A stretch of DNA of 64,000 nt from Brevibacillus borstelensis (GTDB lineage: Bacteria; Bacillota; Bacilli; Brevibacillales; Brevibacillaceae), in assembly GCF_003710865.1 (NCBI RefSeq), contig NZ_RHHO01000020.1:1-64000 (forward strand), written 5' to 3'. Within the stretch, counting starts at the first letter, position 1, and each line of letters begins with the position of its first letter. The translations under genes and the position numbers were made by a program. Below are positions 47,804 to 58,015 of the stretch, piece after piece. The notes under the pieces are model-generated. The model was not told where the DNA came from. It was given only the letters and a program-made list of their open reading frames with translations, and searched no databases.

Positions 47804-48559
47804 TCACTTCACCTGTGCCGACAAAGGACTCCTCGCGCGGTAAACTTCGTACATGAGAAGGGCAGCAGCTACTGAGGCATTCAGCGAGGTGACATTTCCC
47901 GCCATGGGCAGGCTGTACAGGAAATCACAGTTGTCCTTTACCAATCTGCTCATGCCCTTGCCTTCGCTGCCGATCACGATCGCCAGCGGCATCGAGTAAT
48001 CGCCTTGGCGGAAGTCTTGTTTGGCACTGGCGTCCGTCCCGGCGATCCAGACGCCTTTTTCCTTCAGTTCCTCCATCGTACGAACCAGGTTGGTCACCCG
48101 CGCTACGGGGACGTAGTTGATTGCGCCGGCGGAGGCCTTTGCTACAGTCGCCGTCAAACTGACCGAACGCCGTTTCGGAATGACAATTCCGTGCGCTCCC
48201 ACCGCATCTGCCGTCCGCATGATGGACCCCAGGTTGTGGGGGTCCTCGAGCTCATCGAGCAGTATGAGGAACGGCAGTTCATTGCGTTCCTCGGCTCTCT
48301 TCAGAATGTCCTCCACTTCGACGTAGTCATAGGCGGCGACTGAGGCAATCACACCCTGGTGATTGTCGGTGCCGCAAAGCTGGTCGAGCTTTTTGCGGTT
48401 GGCCGTGGTGACAATCACCCCTTGCTCCTTGGCAAGGGAAAAAATGGGTCCCATCAAATTTTTATTGGTCCCTTCCGCTATCCATATCTTGTTCATGGTA
48501 CGGCCAGACCGCAACGCCTCGATAATCGGATTCTTTCCGACAATCCACTCTTCACTCAT
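47804..48559 (-). CDS. rlmB: 23S rRNA (guanosine-2'-O)-methyltransferase RlmB
   Basis: SpoU/TrmH-family enzyme methylating G2251-equivalent of 23S rRNA. N-terminal substrate-binding domain (IVGKNPIIEALRSG) and the three SPOUT motifs NLGSIMRTADAVGAHG, IVIGSEGKGMS and LNASVAAALLMYE. Start ATG 48559 gives 251 aa and overlaps mrnC by 8 nt; the longer frame to 48694 lies inside mrnC. Confidence 0.93.
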   Translation of the reverse strand: MSEEWIVGKNPIIEALRSGRTMNKIWIAEGTNKNLMGPIFSLAKEQGVIVTTANRKKLDQLCGTDNHQGVIASVAAYDYVEVEDILKRAEERNELPFLILLDELEDPHNLGSIMRTADAVGAHGIVIPKRRSVSLTATVAKASAGAINYVPVARVTNLVRTMEELKEKGVWIAGTDASAKQDFRQGDYSMPLAIVIGSEGKGMSRLVKDNCDFLYSLPMAGNVTSLNASVAAALLMYEVYRARSPLSAQVK

Positions 48560-48965
48560 GTCCGTATACTCCTTCCACAATGGCAAATGCCTGCTCCATA
48601 ATCTCCGCCAGCCGCTCTTCTTTCCCGCACAGATACAAGTAGCCGACGAGCGCCTCAAAAGCGGTAGCGTGCCGGTAATCGATAATATCGGCATTCTTTG
48701 CGCTGGAGCCGGATTTGGCGTTGCGCCCGCGCCTCACCACCGCTGCCTCCTCTTCCGTGAACAGAGGCATCAGGGTCAGCAGGATGTTAGCCTGCGCTTT
48801 TGCAGAGACGTACTGATTGGCCGTCTTGTGAAGCACATTTGGCTTGACCAGACCTTTTGCGATTAAATGGTAGCGAACGCAATGCGAATACGTAGCGTCG
48901 CCCAAAAAAGCGAGCACCAGCGGATTTAACAAATGCGGGTCTTTTGATAGCTCTTCCTTTTGCAT
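48552..48965 (-). CDS. mrnC: Mini-ribonuclease 3 (MrnC)
   Basis: RNase III-like enzyme lacking the dsRNA-binding domain, maturing 23S rRNA in Bacillus. 137 aa with catalytic Asp23 in LAFLGDATY and the C-terminal EALVGYLYLCG. Overlaps rlmB, 16 nt from cysS. Confidence 0.94.
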   Translation of the reverse strand: MQKEELSKDPHLLNPLVLAFLGDATYSHCVRYHLIAKGLVKPNVLHKTANQYVSAKAQANILLTLMPLFTEEEAAVVRRGRNAKSGSSAKNADIIDYRHATAFEALVGYLYLCGKEERLAEIMEQAFAIVEGVYGHE

Positions 48966-48981
48966 GTTTTGTTATGCCCCT

Positions 48982-50388
48982 TTATTTTCTGCGCCAGCGA
49001 ACACCTTGAGGGGTATCCTCCAGTACAATTCCCTTTTCGCTGAGGAGATCGCGAATCTCGTCGGCACGAGCAAAGTTGCGTAAGCGGCGCGCTTCCGTAC
49101 GCTCTCCGATGAGCGCCTCCACCTCGCTGTCCAGCAGCTCCTCCGCCTGTTCAAGCTGCACGCCGAGTACGCTCGTCAGCTCCGTCAGCAGCGAGAGATA
49201 CTGCTCGACTTGCTCCCGACCGACATTTTGATTGCGCAAGTACAGATTGGCTTCCTTGACGACCTCGTAAACGACCGTAATCGCATTGGCCGTATTCAGA
49301 TCGTCGTCCATCTCGGCAATGAACTGTTCCCGCAGCTGACTGATCGTGCGGGCCTGTTCTTCGGCCAGCCCGTTCGGCTCCTGCGGCCGGGCAGTCTCCA
49401 GGCGATGGCGGAGATTGGCGTAAGCCGTCTTAATGCGCTCCAATCCATTGGCAGCCTGTTCGAGAAGATCATCGCTGAAGTTGATCGGATTGCGGTAGTG
49501 ACCCTGCAGCATGAAAAATCGGATCAGCTCTCCGCCGTAATGCTGGATCAGGTCGCGTGCAAGGATGAAGTTTCCGAGCGACTTGGACATTTTTTCATTG
49601 TTGATGTTGAGCATACCGTTGTGAAGCCAGTAGCGGGCAAATACTTTTCCCGTGTAGCACTCAGATTGAGCAATTTCATTTTCATGGTGAGGGAAAACAA
49701 GATCGGCTCCCCCCGCGTGAATATCGATCTGGTCTCCGAGAAACTTCAATGCCATTGCCGAGCACTCGATATGCCAGCCGGGACGGCCTTCTCCCCACGG
49801 ACTGCTCCAGCTTACCTCACCCGGCTTGGCTGCCTTCCACAGCGCAAAATCAAGCGGGTTTTCTTTCTTTTCATTGATCTCTACGCGAGCGCCCGCCTGC
49901 AGCTCATCGAGAGGCTGATGGGAAAGCTTGCCGTACTCGGTGAAACGACCTGTGCGGAAATAAACGTCACCCTCACTATCATAGGCATATCCTTTTTCAA
50001 TCAGTCCTTCGATAAACTGAATGATCTCCGGAATGGTCTGCATGACCCTGGGCTGGATGTCCGGCGGCAGGATATTGAGGGAACGCAGATCTTCGTTAAA
50101 GGCGTCTGTATACCGATCTGCCACCTCTTTTACCGTGATGCCCTCCTCGTTGGCTTTCCGGATCAGCTTATCGTCGACATCTGTAATATTTTGCACAAAA
50201 GTAACCTCGTAGCCCCGGTATTTCAGGTAGCGGCGGAGCGTATCAAACACAATGGCCGGACGGGCATTGCCGATGTGGATGTAGTTGTACACAGTCGGTC
50301 CGCACACGTACATCTTCACTTTGCCGGGTTCCAGTGGAACAAACGCTTCCTTTTGTTTGGTCAGCGTATTAGTGAACTGAATGCTCAT
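48982..50388 (-). CDS. cysS: Cysteinyl-tRNA synthetase
   Basis: Class I synthetase, 468 aa. HIGH-equivalent YIHIGNARP near residue 35 and EKMSKSLGN are present, as are zinc ligands Cys29 in VCGPTVYN and the later CSAM and HHENE. Overlaps cysE by 20 nt and shares its T-box transcript. Confidence 0.98.
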   Translation of the reverse strand: MSIQFTNTLTKQKEAFVPLEPGKVKMYVCGPTVYNYIHIGNARPAIVFDTLRRYLKYRGYEVTFVQNITDVDDKLIRKANEEGITVKEVADRYTDAFNEDLRSLNILPPDIQPRVMQTIPEIIQFIEGLIEKGYAYDSEGDVYFRTGRFTEYGKLSHQPLDELQAGARVEINEKKENPLDFALWKAAKPGEVSWSSPWGEGRPGWHIECSAMALKFLGDQIDIHAGGADLVFPHHENEIAQSECYTGKVFARYWLHNGMLNINNEKMSKSLGNFILARDLIQHYGGELIRFFMLQGHYRNPINFSDDLLEQAANGLERIKTAYANLRHRLETARPQEPNGLAEEQARTISQLREQFIAEMDDDLNTANAITVVYEVVKEANLYLRNQNVGREQVEQYLSLLTELTSVLGVQLEQAEELLDSEVEALIGERTEARRLRNFARADEIRDLLSEKGIVLEDTPQGVRWRRK

Positions 50389-51034
50389 TATCCTTCTTAT
50401 CCTCCCTCAAAGCGCTCACTTCTTTGCGCAACTGCTCGATTTCCTGCTGCATGGTCCGAATCATGTCCGCCACCGGGTCGGGCAAATTGACGTGGTCCAG
50501 ATCATTCGTGACCTTTTTTCCGTCCTGTATGCGGATGCGGCCCGGAATACCTACGACCGTAGAATTGGGCGGCACCTCCTGCAGCACGACCGAGCCTGCC
50601 CCGATCTTGGAATTATCTCCGATTTTAAAGGAACCCAGCACTTTAGCCCCTGAAGCGATAATTACATTATTGCCTACAGTCGGATGCCGCTTCCCTTTTT
50701 CCTTGCCTGTCCCGCCCAATGTTACCCCTTGATAAATGGTGACATTGTCACCGATCTCACAGGTCTCCCCGATCACGACACCCATCCCGTGGTCAATAAA
50801 CAGCCGGTTGCCGATCTTGGCCCCTGGATGAATCTCGATTCCGGTGATGAAGCGGAAAAACTGCGAAATAGCCCGCGCAAGCGTAAACCAACCGGCTTTC
50901 CAGCACTTATGGGCAATGCGATGTCCCCATATCGCATGAAGTCCGGAATACGTCAACACCACTTCGAATGTGCTGCGTGCTGCCGGATCACGCTCAAATA
51001 CTGCCTGAATGTCATCCCTCATCTGTGAAAGCAC
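50369..51034 (-). CDS. cysE: Serine O-acetyltransferase
   Basis: First step of cysteine synthesis: acetylates serine with acetyl-CoA. 221 aa; N-terminal helical domain, then left-handed beta-helix hexapeptide repeats with catalytic [11 protein letters not shown] and MGVVIGE. GTG start with GGAGGTG. Controlled by the T-box upstream together with cysS, so both cysteine supply and charging respond to tRNA-Cys. Confidence 0.97.
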   Translation of the reverse strand: MLSQMRDDIQAVFERDPAARSTFEVVLTYSGLHAIWGHRIAHKCWKAGWFTLARAISQFFRFITGIEIHPGAKIGNRLFIDHGMGVVIGETCEIGDNVTIYQGVTLGGTGKEKGKRHPTVGNNVIIASGAKVLGSFKIGDNSKIGAGSVVLQEVPPNSTVVGIPGRIRIQDGKKVTNDLDHVNLPDPVADMIRTMQQEIEQLRKEVSALREDKKDNEHSVH

Positions 51035-51085
51035 AGGGTTTCACCTCCTGCTTCGTTTACCTCTCCAAAAATGATTGTAGAAAAA

Positions 51086-51366
51086 CAAAAACGCCTCTGC
51101 CGCCTTCGAATCAGAAGGAGGCAGAGACGGGTTGAACCGCGGTTCCACTCTGCTTAGATCGCCAATTGTCCGTCAAAATGAACGAACACGGCAAATCTCG
51201 CTCTTTCCCGATAACGGCGGGCCACCGATTGCCCTACTGCCGGTCTTGTCAATACAGATAGACGCCGGGTTCGGGGTCACAGCTCACAGGTGCATTTCCT
51301 GACAGGTCTCGCCGGACGGCTCTCACCTTTCCATCCTCTCTTTGGACGAGACTTGCTGCAGTACTC
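51086..51366 (-). promoter_or_regulatory. T-box riboswitch for cysE-cysS, cysteine-specific
   Basis: The 395 nt gap 51035-51429 is mainly a T-box leader. On the minus strand the T-box AGTGGAACCGCGGTT (51149-51135) is followed by a terminator stem CTCTGCC...GGCAGAG (51126-51094) and GCGTTTTTGTTTTTC. A TGC codon in GAAATGCACC (51294-51292) is a candidate cysteine specifier. B. subtilis has a T-box at the same site. Confidence 0.9.
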
Positions 51367-51371
51367 TCCTG

Positions 51372-51400
51372 GTCATAGCTATATTGCATCAGGCGATCAA
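51372..51400 (-). promoter_or_regulatory. Promoter of the T-box/cysE/cysS transcript
   Basis: Minus strand TTGATC (51400-51395), 17 bp, TATGAC (51377-51372), just after the gltX stop and before the T-box leader. Confidence 0.55.
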
Positions 51401-51429
51401 AAACGTCCGCCCTTGCAGTATTCATTTCC

Positions 51430-52896
51430 TTACTCGCCGTTTGCCAATACGCGCTTTACACGCTCAAGCACGGTCTGTTGTCCCAGCAGATAGAGCGTTT
51501 CCGCCAGATCGCGGCCATGCGCCTGACCGGTGGCCGCAACGCGGACCGGCATGAACAGAGCCTTTCCTTTATGGCCTGTTTCTTTCTGCACGTCTTTCAA
51601 AATGGCCTTGATCGTATCTGCATTATATTCAGCAGCCGCCTCAAGGTGTTTGGCAAAGGAAGTCAATACCTCCGGCAATTGCGGTTCCTTGAGTACAGCT
51701 CTTGCCTCTTCATCGTACACCACTTCTTCGAGGAAGAAAAGAGCGGCCAGCGGCACAATCTGCGCACAGTACGACATCTGCTCCTGATAGAGGGCGACGA
51801 TGCTGCGTACCCACGCCTTTTTCTCCTCGCTCAGTTCCTCATCGATAAAGCCGGCTTTTTGCAAATGAGGAATGCACATCTCCGTAATCAGATCAACCGA
51901 TTGACGTTTGATGTAGAAGTTGTTCATCCAGTTCATTTTCGTGGAGTCGAACACTGCCGGCGATTTGCTCACGCGCTCTTCCGAGAACAGCTTGATCAGC
52001 TCGTCCAGCGAGAAGATCTCTTCTTCTCCGCCTGGAGACCAGCCGAGCAGCACCAGGAAGTTGACGATCGCGTCCGGCAGGAAACCGAGCTCGCGATACT
52101 GTTCAATAAACTGGATGATGCTCTCGTCGCGCTTGGACATCTTTTTGCCTTCCTGATTGAGGATCAGCGCCAGATGGCCAAACTGAGGCGGCTCCCAGCC
52201 AAACGCTTCGTAAATCATCAGCTGGCGAGGCGTATTGGACAGATGCTCCTCCCCGCGGAAGACGTGACTGATCTTCATCAGGTAGTCGTCAATGACAACA
52301 GCAAAATTGTAAGTCGGGATCCCGTCCGGTCGACAGATGACAAAGTCGCCCATCTCTTTGGAATCAAACGTAACCTGCCCGCGAATCAAATCGTTGACCA
52401 CGTACTGTTTGTCATCCGGCACCATAAAGTGGATGGATGGGGTGCGGCCCTCCCTTTCGTACTGTTCACGCTGTTCCGGTGTAACATGGCGATGCTTCTC
52501 CAGGATGCGCGGCGTTTCTCCACGGGCGATCTGTTCCTCACGCTCCGCATCGAGCTCTTCCTTGGTCGCGTAACAGTAGTACGCTTTCCCTTCAGCCAGA
52601 AGCTGATCGATGTACTTGCGGTAAATGTCGAGACGATCCATCTGGCGGTAAGGTCCGTACGGGCCGCCGATGTCCGTCCCCTCTTCCCAGGTGATGCCCA
52701 GCCACTTCAGATTTTTCATCTGTTCTTCGTCGGCGTTTTCTACGTTCCGGGTCTGATCCGTATCCTCGATCCGAACGATGAAAGAGCCTCCGTGATGCTT
52801 GGCGAACAAATAGTTGAAAAGTGCAGTGCGCGCACCGCCAATATGTAAATGTCCAGTCGGACTTGGAGCATACCGTGTGCGGATTTCTTTAGCCAT
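51430..52896 (-). CDS. gltX: Glutamyl-tRNA synthetase
   Basis: Class I synthetase of 488 aa, typical of Bacillus. HIGH-equivalent [11 protein letters not shown] and KKMSKRDES are intact. In Bacillus it also misacylates tRNA-Gln for the amidotransferase route. ATG 52896 with AAAGGATGG. Upstream of cysE. Confidence 0.98.
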   Translation of the reverse strand: MAKEIRTRYAPSPTGHLHIGGARTALFNYLFAKHHGGSFIVRIEDTDQTRNVENADEEQMKNLKWLGITWEEGTDIGGPYGPYRQMDRLDIYRKYIDQLLAEGKAYYCYATKEELDAEREEQIARGETPRILEKHRHVTPEQREQYEREGRTPSIHFMVPDDKQYVVNDLIRGQVTFDSKEMGDFVICRPDGIPTYNFAVVIDDYLMKISHVFRGEEHLSNTPRQLMIYEAFGWEPPQFGHLALILNQEGKKMSKRDESIIQFIEQYRELGFLPDAIVNFLVLLGWSPGGEEEIFSLDELIKLFSEERVSKSPAVFDSTKMNWMNNFYIKRQSVDLITEMCIPHLQKAGFIDEELSEEKKAWVRSIVALYQEQMSYCAQIVPLAALFFLEEVVYDEEARAVLKEPQLPEVLTSFAKHLEAAAEYNADTIKAILKDVQKETGHKGKALFMPVRVAATGQAHGRDLAETLYLLGQQTVLERVKRVLANGE

Positions 52897-52978
52897 GATT
52901 GCGCCATCCTTTCGTGAAGCAATAATCGCTTCCTTCTGTCACTTCGTATCTACGGGTTAATCTTACACCCAGTCCGCA

Positions 52979-53452
52979 TTACTTGACAAGCAAGCAGGCG
53001 GCTTGGGCAGCAATTCCCTCTCCTCGTCCGGTAAAGCCCAATTTTTCCGAGGTGGTGGCCTTTACGTTAACCTGCGACAAATCCTCTGCTTCAAGCACTC
53101 TGGCAATCAGCTCGCGCATCTGCGGAATATAAGGGGCCATTTTGGGAGCCTGCGCAATGATCGTAGCGTCGAGGTTGCCCAGACGGTATCCCTTTTGTTT
53201 AACCAGCTCCCACACATGCTCCATCAGCTTGACGCTGTCGGCATCTTTAAAGGCAGGGTCCGTATCGGGAAAGTGACGGCCGATATCGCCCTCGCCAATC
53301 GCCCCGAGCAATGCGTCGCTGATCGCGTGCAGCAGGACATCAGCGTCCGAGTGGCCGAGCAGCCCTTTTTCATACGGGATCGTTACTCCGCCAATAATGC
53401 AAGGACGTCCCTCCACTAATTGATGTACATCAAAGCCTTGTCCGATTCTCAT
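52979..53452 (-). CDS. ispF: 2-C-methyl-D-erythritol 2,4-cyclodiphosphate synthase
   Basis: Fifth step of the MEP isoprenoid pathway. 157 aa from ATG 53452, overlapping ispD as ATGA. Metal ligands Asp8, His10 and His34 (in GHSDADV) are conserved. A longer frame to 53497 lies within ispD. Confidence 0.97.
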   Translation of the reverse strand: MRIGQGFDVHQLVEGRPCIIGGVTIPYEKGLLGHSDADVLLHAISDALLGAIGEGDIGRHFPDTDPAFKDADSVKLMEHVWELVKQKGYRLGNLDATIIAQAPKMAPYIPQMRELIARVLEAEDLSQVNVKATTSEKLGFTGRGEGIAAQAACLLVK

Positions 53453-54141
53453 GATCCCTCTCCCTTTCTTCTCCGCAAGATTTCTTCTCCAAACCACAGA
53501 TCATCCGGCGTGGTGATCTTGATGTTTTCGTAACTTCCCCGGACAACACTGACGGTATGCCCCAGCCATTCGACCAGCATCGCGTCGTCGGTACCTGTCT
53601 TGCCTGCCTGCAATGCCGCTTCATGCGCCTCTCGCAACAAGGAAACGAGAAAAGCTTGTGGGGTTTGGACCGCCCACAAGCTCTCGCGTGCCGGGGTCGA
53701 CTGGACTACTCCGTCAGCCCCTACCACTTTGATGGTATCCTTGACGGGAACGGCCATGATCGAAGCCCGATCACGCCGCACCTGCCGAATCATCTCGCTG
53801 ATTTGTTCACGAGTTACGAAAGGACGGGCAGCATCGTGTACCAGCACGTACGAGCAGTCTGAGGAAAGAGCAGCCAAGCCGTTTCTGACGCTGTCCTGCC
53901 TTTCGGCTCCGCCAAGCACAACGGTCAGCTTCAGCTTCTCCTGGCGCTTCCACTCCAGTACCTCTTCATGATCCTGTGCGCTTACCACCAGTACAATTTC
54001 CCCGATTTCGGGATGGCTGGTGAACAGGCGTACCGTACGAGTCAAGATCGGCTCACCGCCAAGCGGCAGCCAAAGCTTGTTACGTTCTGCTCCCATGCGC
54101 TTCCCGGAACCAGCCGCAACGATTACGACTCCCGTTTCCAC
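53449..54141 (-). CDS. ispD: 2-C-methyl-D-erythritol 4-phosphate cytidylyltransferase
   Basis: Third step of the MEP pathway. 230 aa; nucleotide-binding [17 protein letters not shown] and the HDAARPF motif. GTG start (54141) with GGAAGTA weak ribosome site. Coupled to ispF by a 4 nt overlap. Confidence 0.97.
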   Translation of the reverse strand: METGVVIVAAGSGKRMGAERNKLWLPLGGEPILTRTVRLFTSHPEIGEIVLVVSAQDHEEVLEWKRQEKLKLTVVLGGAERQDSVRNGLAALSSDCSYVLVHDAARPFVTREQISEMIRQVRRDRASIMAVPVKDTIKVVGADGVVQSTPARESLWAVQTPQAFLVSLLREAHEAALQAGKTGTDDAMLVEWLGHTVSVVRGSYENIKITTPDDLWFGEEILRRRKGEGS

Positions 54142-54215
54142 GTTACTTCCTCTCCAGTCTCTCTGCTCTGGATGTTCGAAAAGGGAGGCTGCATCCCTCC
54201 CCTTCGCTTCATCCC

Positions 54216-55307
54216 TTACAACGCTTTTTCCAAAAGCTTCGGCTTGGCGAAGATCATCCTTCCAGCCGATGTTTGCAATACGCTGGTTACGAGCACTTCC
54301 AGATCGTGCCCGATGTAGTCGCGGCCGCCCTCAACGACGATCATCGTGCCATCGTCGAGATAAGCCACTCCCTGGCCATGCTCCTTGCCGTCCTTGATGA
54401 CTTGCACAGTCAGCTCTTCGCCCGGGAGCACCACCGGTTTTACTGCATTGGCCAGATCGTTGATATTCAGGACAGCCACTCCCTGCAGCTCGCACACCTT
54501 GTTCAGGTTGAAATCATTGGTGACGACTTTGCCGTTCATCACCTTCGCCAGCTTGATCAGCTTGCTGTCCACTTCCGAAACTTCTTCAAAGTCTCCCTCG
54601 TAGATCTGAACCTTTACCTTCATTTCCTTTTGAATCTTGTTTAGAATGTCCAGACCGCGACGTCCGCGGTTTCTTTTCAGTACATCGGAAGAATCAGCGA
54701 TATGCTGCAGCTCCTCCAGCACAAAACCGGGGATAACGAGTACGCCCTCGAGAAAGCCGGTCCGGCAAATGTCGGCGATTCGTCCGTCAATAATCACGCT
54801 TGTATCCAGGATCTTGTACTCCACGTTGGACGGAGACCCGCCACTTTCCTTCTTGGACTTGTCCTTGCGCCCGATGGAAAAGACGGACATGATCTCGTCG
54901 CGCTTGCGGAATCCCACCTGAAAGCCGAGATAGCCGAGTAATGCGGAAACCATCAGCGGCAGCAAATCGCTGACTACCGGTATCGGGATGTTGCTGAGCT
55001 GGAGAAATAATAAAAAGGCAACGATAAGACCAATAATCAACCCCAAAGCTCCAAACATGACATCCACGATCGGCAATTTTAACAGCGTCTCTTCACCCCA
55101 GCGGACGATTCTCAATGTGTAATCGACAAACCAGTTGGCGAAGAAGAAGAACAGCACGGCTCCCAAAACAGCTCCGATGTAGCTTGTGTACTTGAAGTCA
55201 CCAAAATTTAAAAGCGTGTTCAAGAGGTTAAAAAGATCAGGACCAAACTTGAAGCCCAAACCTCCTCCGACAAGTATAAAACAAATTTTCCCTAATCGGC
55301 GAACCAT
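54216..55307 (-). CDS. PIN-TRAM domain membrane protein YacL
   Basis: 363 aa: four N-terminal membrane segments (to about 120), a PIN domain with [14 protein letters not shown] and a C-terminal TRAM RNA-binding domain. Probable membrane-tethered ribonuclease, position as B. subtilis yacL before ispD; the substrate is unknown. ATG with AAGGAGGTG. It has its own promoter, because pssA and another gene separate it from disA. Confidence 0.9.
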   Translation of the reverse strand: MVRRLGKICFILVGGGLGFKFGPDLFNLLNTLLNFGDFKYTSYIGAVLGAVLFFFFANWFVDYTLRIVRWGEETLLKLPIVDVMFGALGLIIGLIVAFLLFLQLSNIPIPVVSDLLPLMVSALLGYLGFQVGFRKRDEIMSVFSIGRKDKSKKESGGSPSNVEYKILDTSVIIDGRIADICRTGFLEGVLVIPGFVLEELQHIADSSDVLKRNRGRRGLDILNKIQKEMKVKVQIYEGDFEEVSEVDSKLIKLAKVMNGKVVTNDFNLNKVCELQGVAVLNINDLANAVKPVVLPGEELTVQVIKDGKEHGQGVAYLDDGTMIVVEGGRDYIGHDLEVLVTSVLQTSAGRMIFAKPKLLEKAL

Positions 55308-55406
55308 GCTTTCACCTCCTTGATATTAATATAGACAGAAGCTTTGCTGAAAAACCCTGCTTATCAAAAACATAATGCTAACGAATATGCTGCGAGACTT
55401 TCCCTC

Positions 55407-55436
55407 ACTATAACAAAAGTTAAATTCTAGTGTCAA
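55407..55436 (-). promoter_or_regulatory. Sigma-A promoter of yacL-ispD-ispF
   Basis: Minus strand TTGACA (55436-55431), 18 bp, TATAGT (55412-55407), about 100 nt before yacL. A second, weaker TTGACG...TTAAAA pair lies upstream (about 55475-55446). The region 55308-55598 otherwise holds the divergent promoter at 55507-55536. Confidence 0.75.
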
Positions 55437-55506
55437 ATAGCCAAAAATTTTAACATACATGGCAATTTAACGTCAATGGAGAACTTCCGTTTCCCTCGCT
55501 TTCAAA

Positions 55507-55536
55507 TTGACAGCAGCCGGATTCCCTTCTTATAAT
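55507..55536 (+). promoter_or_regulatory. Sigma-A promoter of the small plus-strand gene
   Basis: TTGACA (55507-55512), 18 bp, TATAAT (55531-55536): consensus hexamers. Serves the gene at 55599. Confidence 0.82.
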
Positions 55537-55598
55537 GACAGTAATGCATTGAATAAAAATTCTGAAGATGGTAGCAGCCTAAAGCAGAGGTGAATCAT

Positions 55599-55994
55599 AT
55601 GGAAAAGCGAAACGTGGACGACTTTCAATCCCAAGTTTCGGAGCTGCTGATCAGACATCGCAGCGTTCTGGACGTTATGTCCAAAGTTCAAGAAAGCGCA
55701 GCCCGCATCAACCGTTCACTCACCAAAGCCATCACCGAATGCGGCTGTGTCGAAGTAGTGGCCAGAAAGCAAACCTACGATCCCCAAAAAAGCCTGCAGG
55801 ATAACCAGACACTGCTGGACACACATTTTTCCGGCCCTTTGTGCGAGCATTGCCGTGACGTAGTTACCGCTGAACTGGGCAAAAATCTCTTTTATCTCAC
55901 TGCGCTATGCAATATTACTGATATCCGGCTCGAAGATGTCATCCAAAAGGAATCGGAGCGGTTACATACCCTTGGTGTATTTAACCTTTCATAA
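55599..55994 (+). CDS. DUF1573-like conserved small protein of unknown function
   Basis: 131 aa soluble protein from ATG 55599; GAGGTG lies 6-7 nt upstream and an in-frame GTG at 55590 is part of it. N-terminal helix SELLIRHRSVLDVMSKVQES, then Cys residues in ECGCVEV and LCEHC, and the ending HTLGVFNLS. Small Firmicutes proteins with this pattern are annotated DUF1573 from memory; function unknown. The Cys pattern could bind metal. Strong promoter and a shared terminator with pssA. Confidence 0.75.
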   Translation: MEKRNVDDFQSQVSELLIRHRSVLDVMSKVQESAARINRSLTKAITECGCVEVVARKQTYDPQKSLQDNQTLLDTHFSGPLCEHCRDVVTAELGKNLFYLTALCNITDIRLEDVIQKESERLHTLGVFNLS

Positions 55995-56046
55995 AGCTCC
56001 CATTTGGTATTACGAATGAAACAACAAAAAAGTTGCGTGCTCACAG

Positions 56047-56077
56047 AAAAAACCCGCTTCCATAGAGCGGGTTTTTT
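56047..56077. terminator. Bidirectional terminator between the DUF1573-like gene and pssA
   Basis: AAAACCCGCT/AGCGGGTTTT stem with A and T runs of six on each side, between two convergent genes. Confidence 0.9.
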
Positions 56078-56085
56078 GCGCGCGG

Positions 56086-56814
56086 TTATTCAAATGGCAG
56101 CGATTCGTTTTCTTCCTTCTTTTCTTTTCGCAATTTTTTCAGGAGTAGGTCAACGTTTTTTTTTATCCCGTAAAGTGCGTAAAATGCCAATGGCAAGAAG
56201 ACAATTTTCGGGAACTGCTGCGGGTATTTGACCGCGAAAACGACTACGATCGCAACGATAATGGGTGTGATCCAATACGCTGCTTTGGGAATCCCCACTT
56301 TTTTGAAGTTGGGGTACTTGATGTTGGATACCATCAGAAAAGCGAGCAGCAGCATGCTGACCGCGAGCAACGCTACATTAAACACATGATGGTACAGCGC
56401 AAGCGTAGCCAACACCCCGCCTGCAGCCGTAATCGGCAACCCGATAAAATAGCCTGGCACACCTGCTTGTACGTTAAAACGGGCCAGTCGCAAAGCACCG
56501 CAGATCGGGAAAACGGCTGTTACGAAAATGCCGATCAAATTGAGATCTTGCAGGGCCACCACGTACATGATAAAAGCCGGGGCCACTCCAAATGTAATCA
56601 CGTCGGAAAGAGAATCCAATTCTTTGCCAAATTCGCTCTGTGCATTCAGCATGCGAGCCACGCGTCCATCCAGACCATCCATCAACATACCAATAATTAC
56701 CGTAATCGCAGCATACTCCACATATTGGTTGCCCTGAAAGGCGAGAATGATGGCTACGATACCCAAGAACAAATTGCTCACGGTTAGCATGTTCGGTAAC
56801 GATTTAACGAACAT
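56086..56814 (-). CDS. pssA: CDP-diacylglycerol-serine O-phosphatidyltransferase
   Basis: Makes phosphatidylserine from CDP-diacylglycerol and serine, leading to phosphatidylethanolamine. 242 aa with several membrane segments and the CDP-alcohol phosphatidyltransferase motif DGxxAR-x8-GxxxDxxxD, seen as DGLDGRVARML...GKELDSLSD. The C-terminus is charged. It lies between disA and yacL, which are adjacent in B. subtilis; there pssA is elsewhere. A psd gene is not in the window. Confidence 0.93.
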   Translation of the reverse strand: MFVKSLPNMLTVSNLFLGIVAIILAFQGNQYVEYAAITVIIGMLMDGLDGRVARMLNAQSEFGKELDSLSDVITFGVAPAFIMYVVALQDLNLIGIFVTAVFPICGALRLARFNVQAGVPGYFIGLPITAAGGVLATLALYHHVFNVALLAVSMLLLAFLMVSNIKYPNFKKVGIPKAAYWITPIIVAIVVVFAVKYPQQFPKIVFLPLAFYALYGIKKNVDLLLKKLRKEKKEENESLPFE

Positions 56815-56928
56815 AGACTACCTCCTGGTTTCCTGCGCAAAGGAGAAACGGGTATGGCAATTCTGCCAGCCCTTGCTTTGTAATCCTTTGGCAATATCAA
56901 AACAATAATGTCTCTATCCTATTCTAAC

Positions 56929-58005
56929 TCAAATGTGTCTGTCAATGAACACCTGTTCTTGAATTCTCTTCAGTCCGTCTTTGATCGCCCGTGCGCGAAC
57001 CTCTCCAATGCCGTCAACCTCGTCCAGTTCTTCGATCGTTGCCATCATGATTCGGGGCAAATTGTGAAAATGCTCAACGAGATTTGAGATGATCGAAATG
57101 GGAAGGCGAGGAATTTTGTGCAGGATCCGATACCCGCGGGGCGAGAGAGACTCTTCCAGCATGTTCGGGTTGGCCGAATAACCGAGAATCCGTAAAAAAG
57201 CCCCCATTTCGAGCACCTCTTCTGCTGAGAGCTTTTTCATCTCCTTCAAGACTTGCTCTGGCTGCACGGCAGGATTTTTGGCGTAATCGCGGATCAGCAT
57301 GTGCGCTTCTTCTTCGATATTGCCGACCAATTCCTCCAGCTGCATGGTGACAAGCCGGCCTTCCGTCCCTAATTCGTATATATATTTGGTGATCTCTGCT
57401 TTAATGCGCAGCACCATTTCGATTCTCTGCAGCACAGAGGTTACCTCATGGAGCGTCACCAGCTCTTCGAACTCCAGCGCTCCGAGGTTGGTTAGGGTCT
57501 GATCGAGTACAGCCTTGTACTTTTCCAGCGTGGAAATCGCTTGGTTGGCCTTGGCCAGAATCACGCTGATCTCGTTCAGGACATAGCGGAATGGACCTTG
57601 GTACAAGGTAATGACGTTGCGACGCTGGGAAATGGCGATGACCAGGTAGTTTGTGTGCAGTGCTGTTCTTTGCGCCGTTCGATGACGGGTCCCTGTTTCA
57701 CTCGAAGGGATCGCAGCGGGAGGAAACAACTGGGTATTGGCATACAAGATTTTTTTTGCATCCTCACTAACTATGATCGCCCCGTCCATCTTGGCCAATT
57801 CATATAAATGTGCCGGAGTGAAGTCGCAATTAATGGAAAACCCCCCGTCGACAATGTTCTTCATATCCGGACCGAATCCGACAACGATCAAACCGCCGGT
57901 TTTGGCCCGCAGCACGTTTTCCAATCCCTCTCGGAGCGGGGTTCCGGGAGCAACAAGACGAAGCACATCGCTGTAGACAGGTTCTCTTTTGTTTGTATCA
58001 AGCAT
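56929..58005 (-). CDS. disA: DNA integrity scanning diadenylate cyclase DisA
   Basis: Makes c-di-AMP and scans DNA for lesions before sporulation. 358 aa: N-terminal DAC domain with DGAIIVSED and GTRHRTAQR, a helical spine, and C-terminal helix-hairpin-helix DNA-binding domain ([17 protein letters not shown]). 10 nt after radA; in B. subtilis the two act together. Confidence 0.97.
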   Translation of the reverse strand: MLDTNKREPVYSDVLRLVAPGTPLREGLENVLRAKTGGLIVVGFGPDMKNIVDGGFSINCDFTPAHLYELAKMDGAIIVSEDAKKILYANTQLFPPAAIPSSETGTRHRTAQRTALHTNYLVIAISQRRNVITLYQGPFRYVLNEISVILAKANQAISTLEKYKAVLDQTLTNLGALEFEELVTLHEVTSVLQRIEMVLRIKAEITKYIYELGTEGRLVTMQLEELVGNIEEEAHMLIRDYAKNPAVQPEQVLKEMKKLSAEEVLEMGAFLRILGYSANPNMLEESLSPRGYRILHKIPRLPISIISNLVEHFHNLPRIMMATIEELDEVDGIGEVRARAIKDGLKRIQEQVFIDRHI

Positions 58006-58015
58006 ACAGGTGCCC

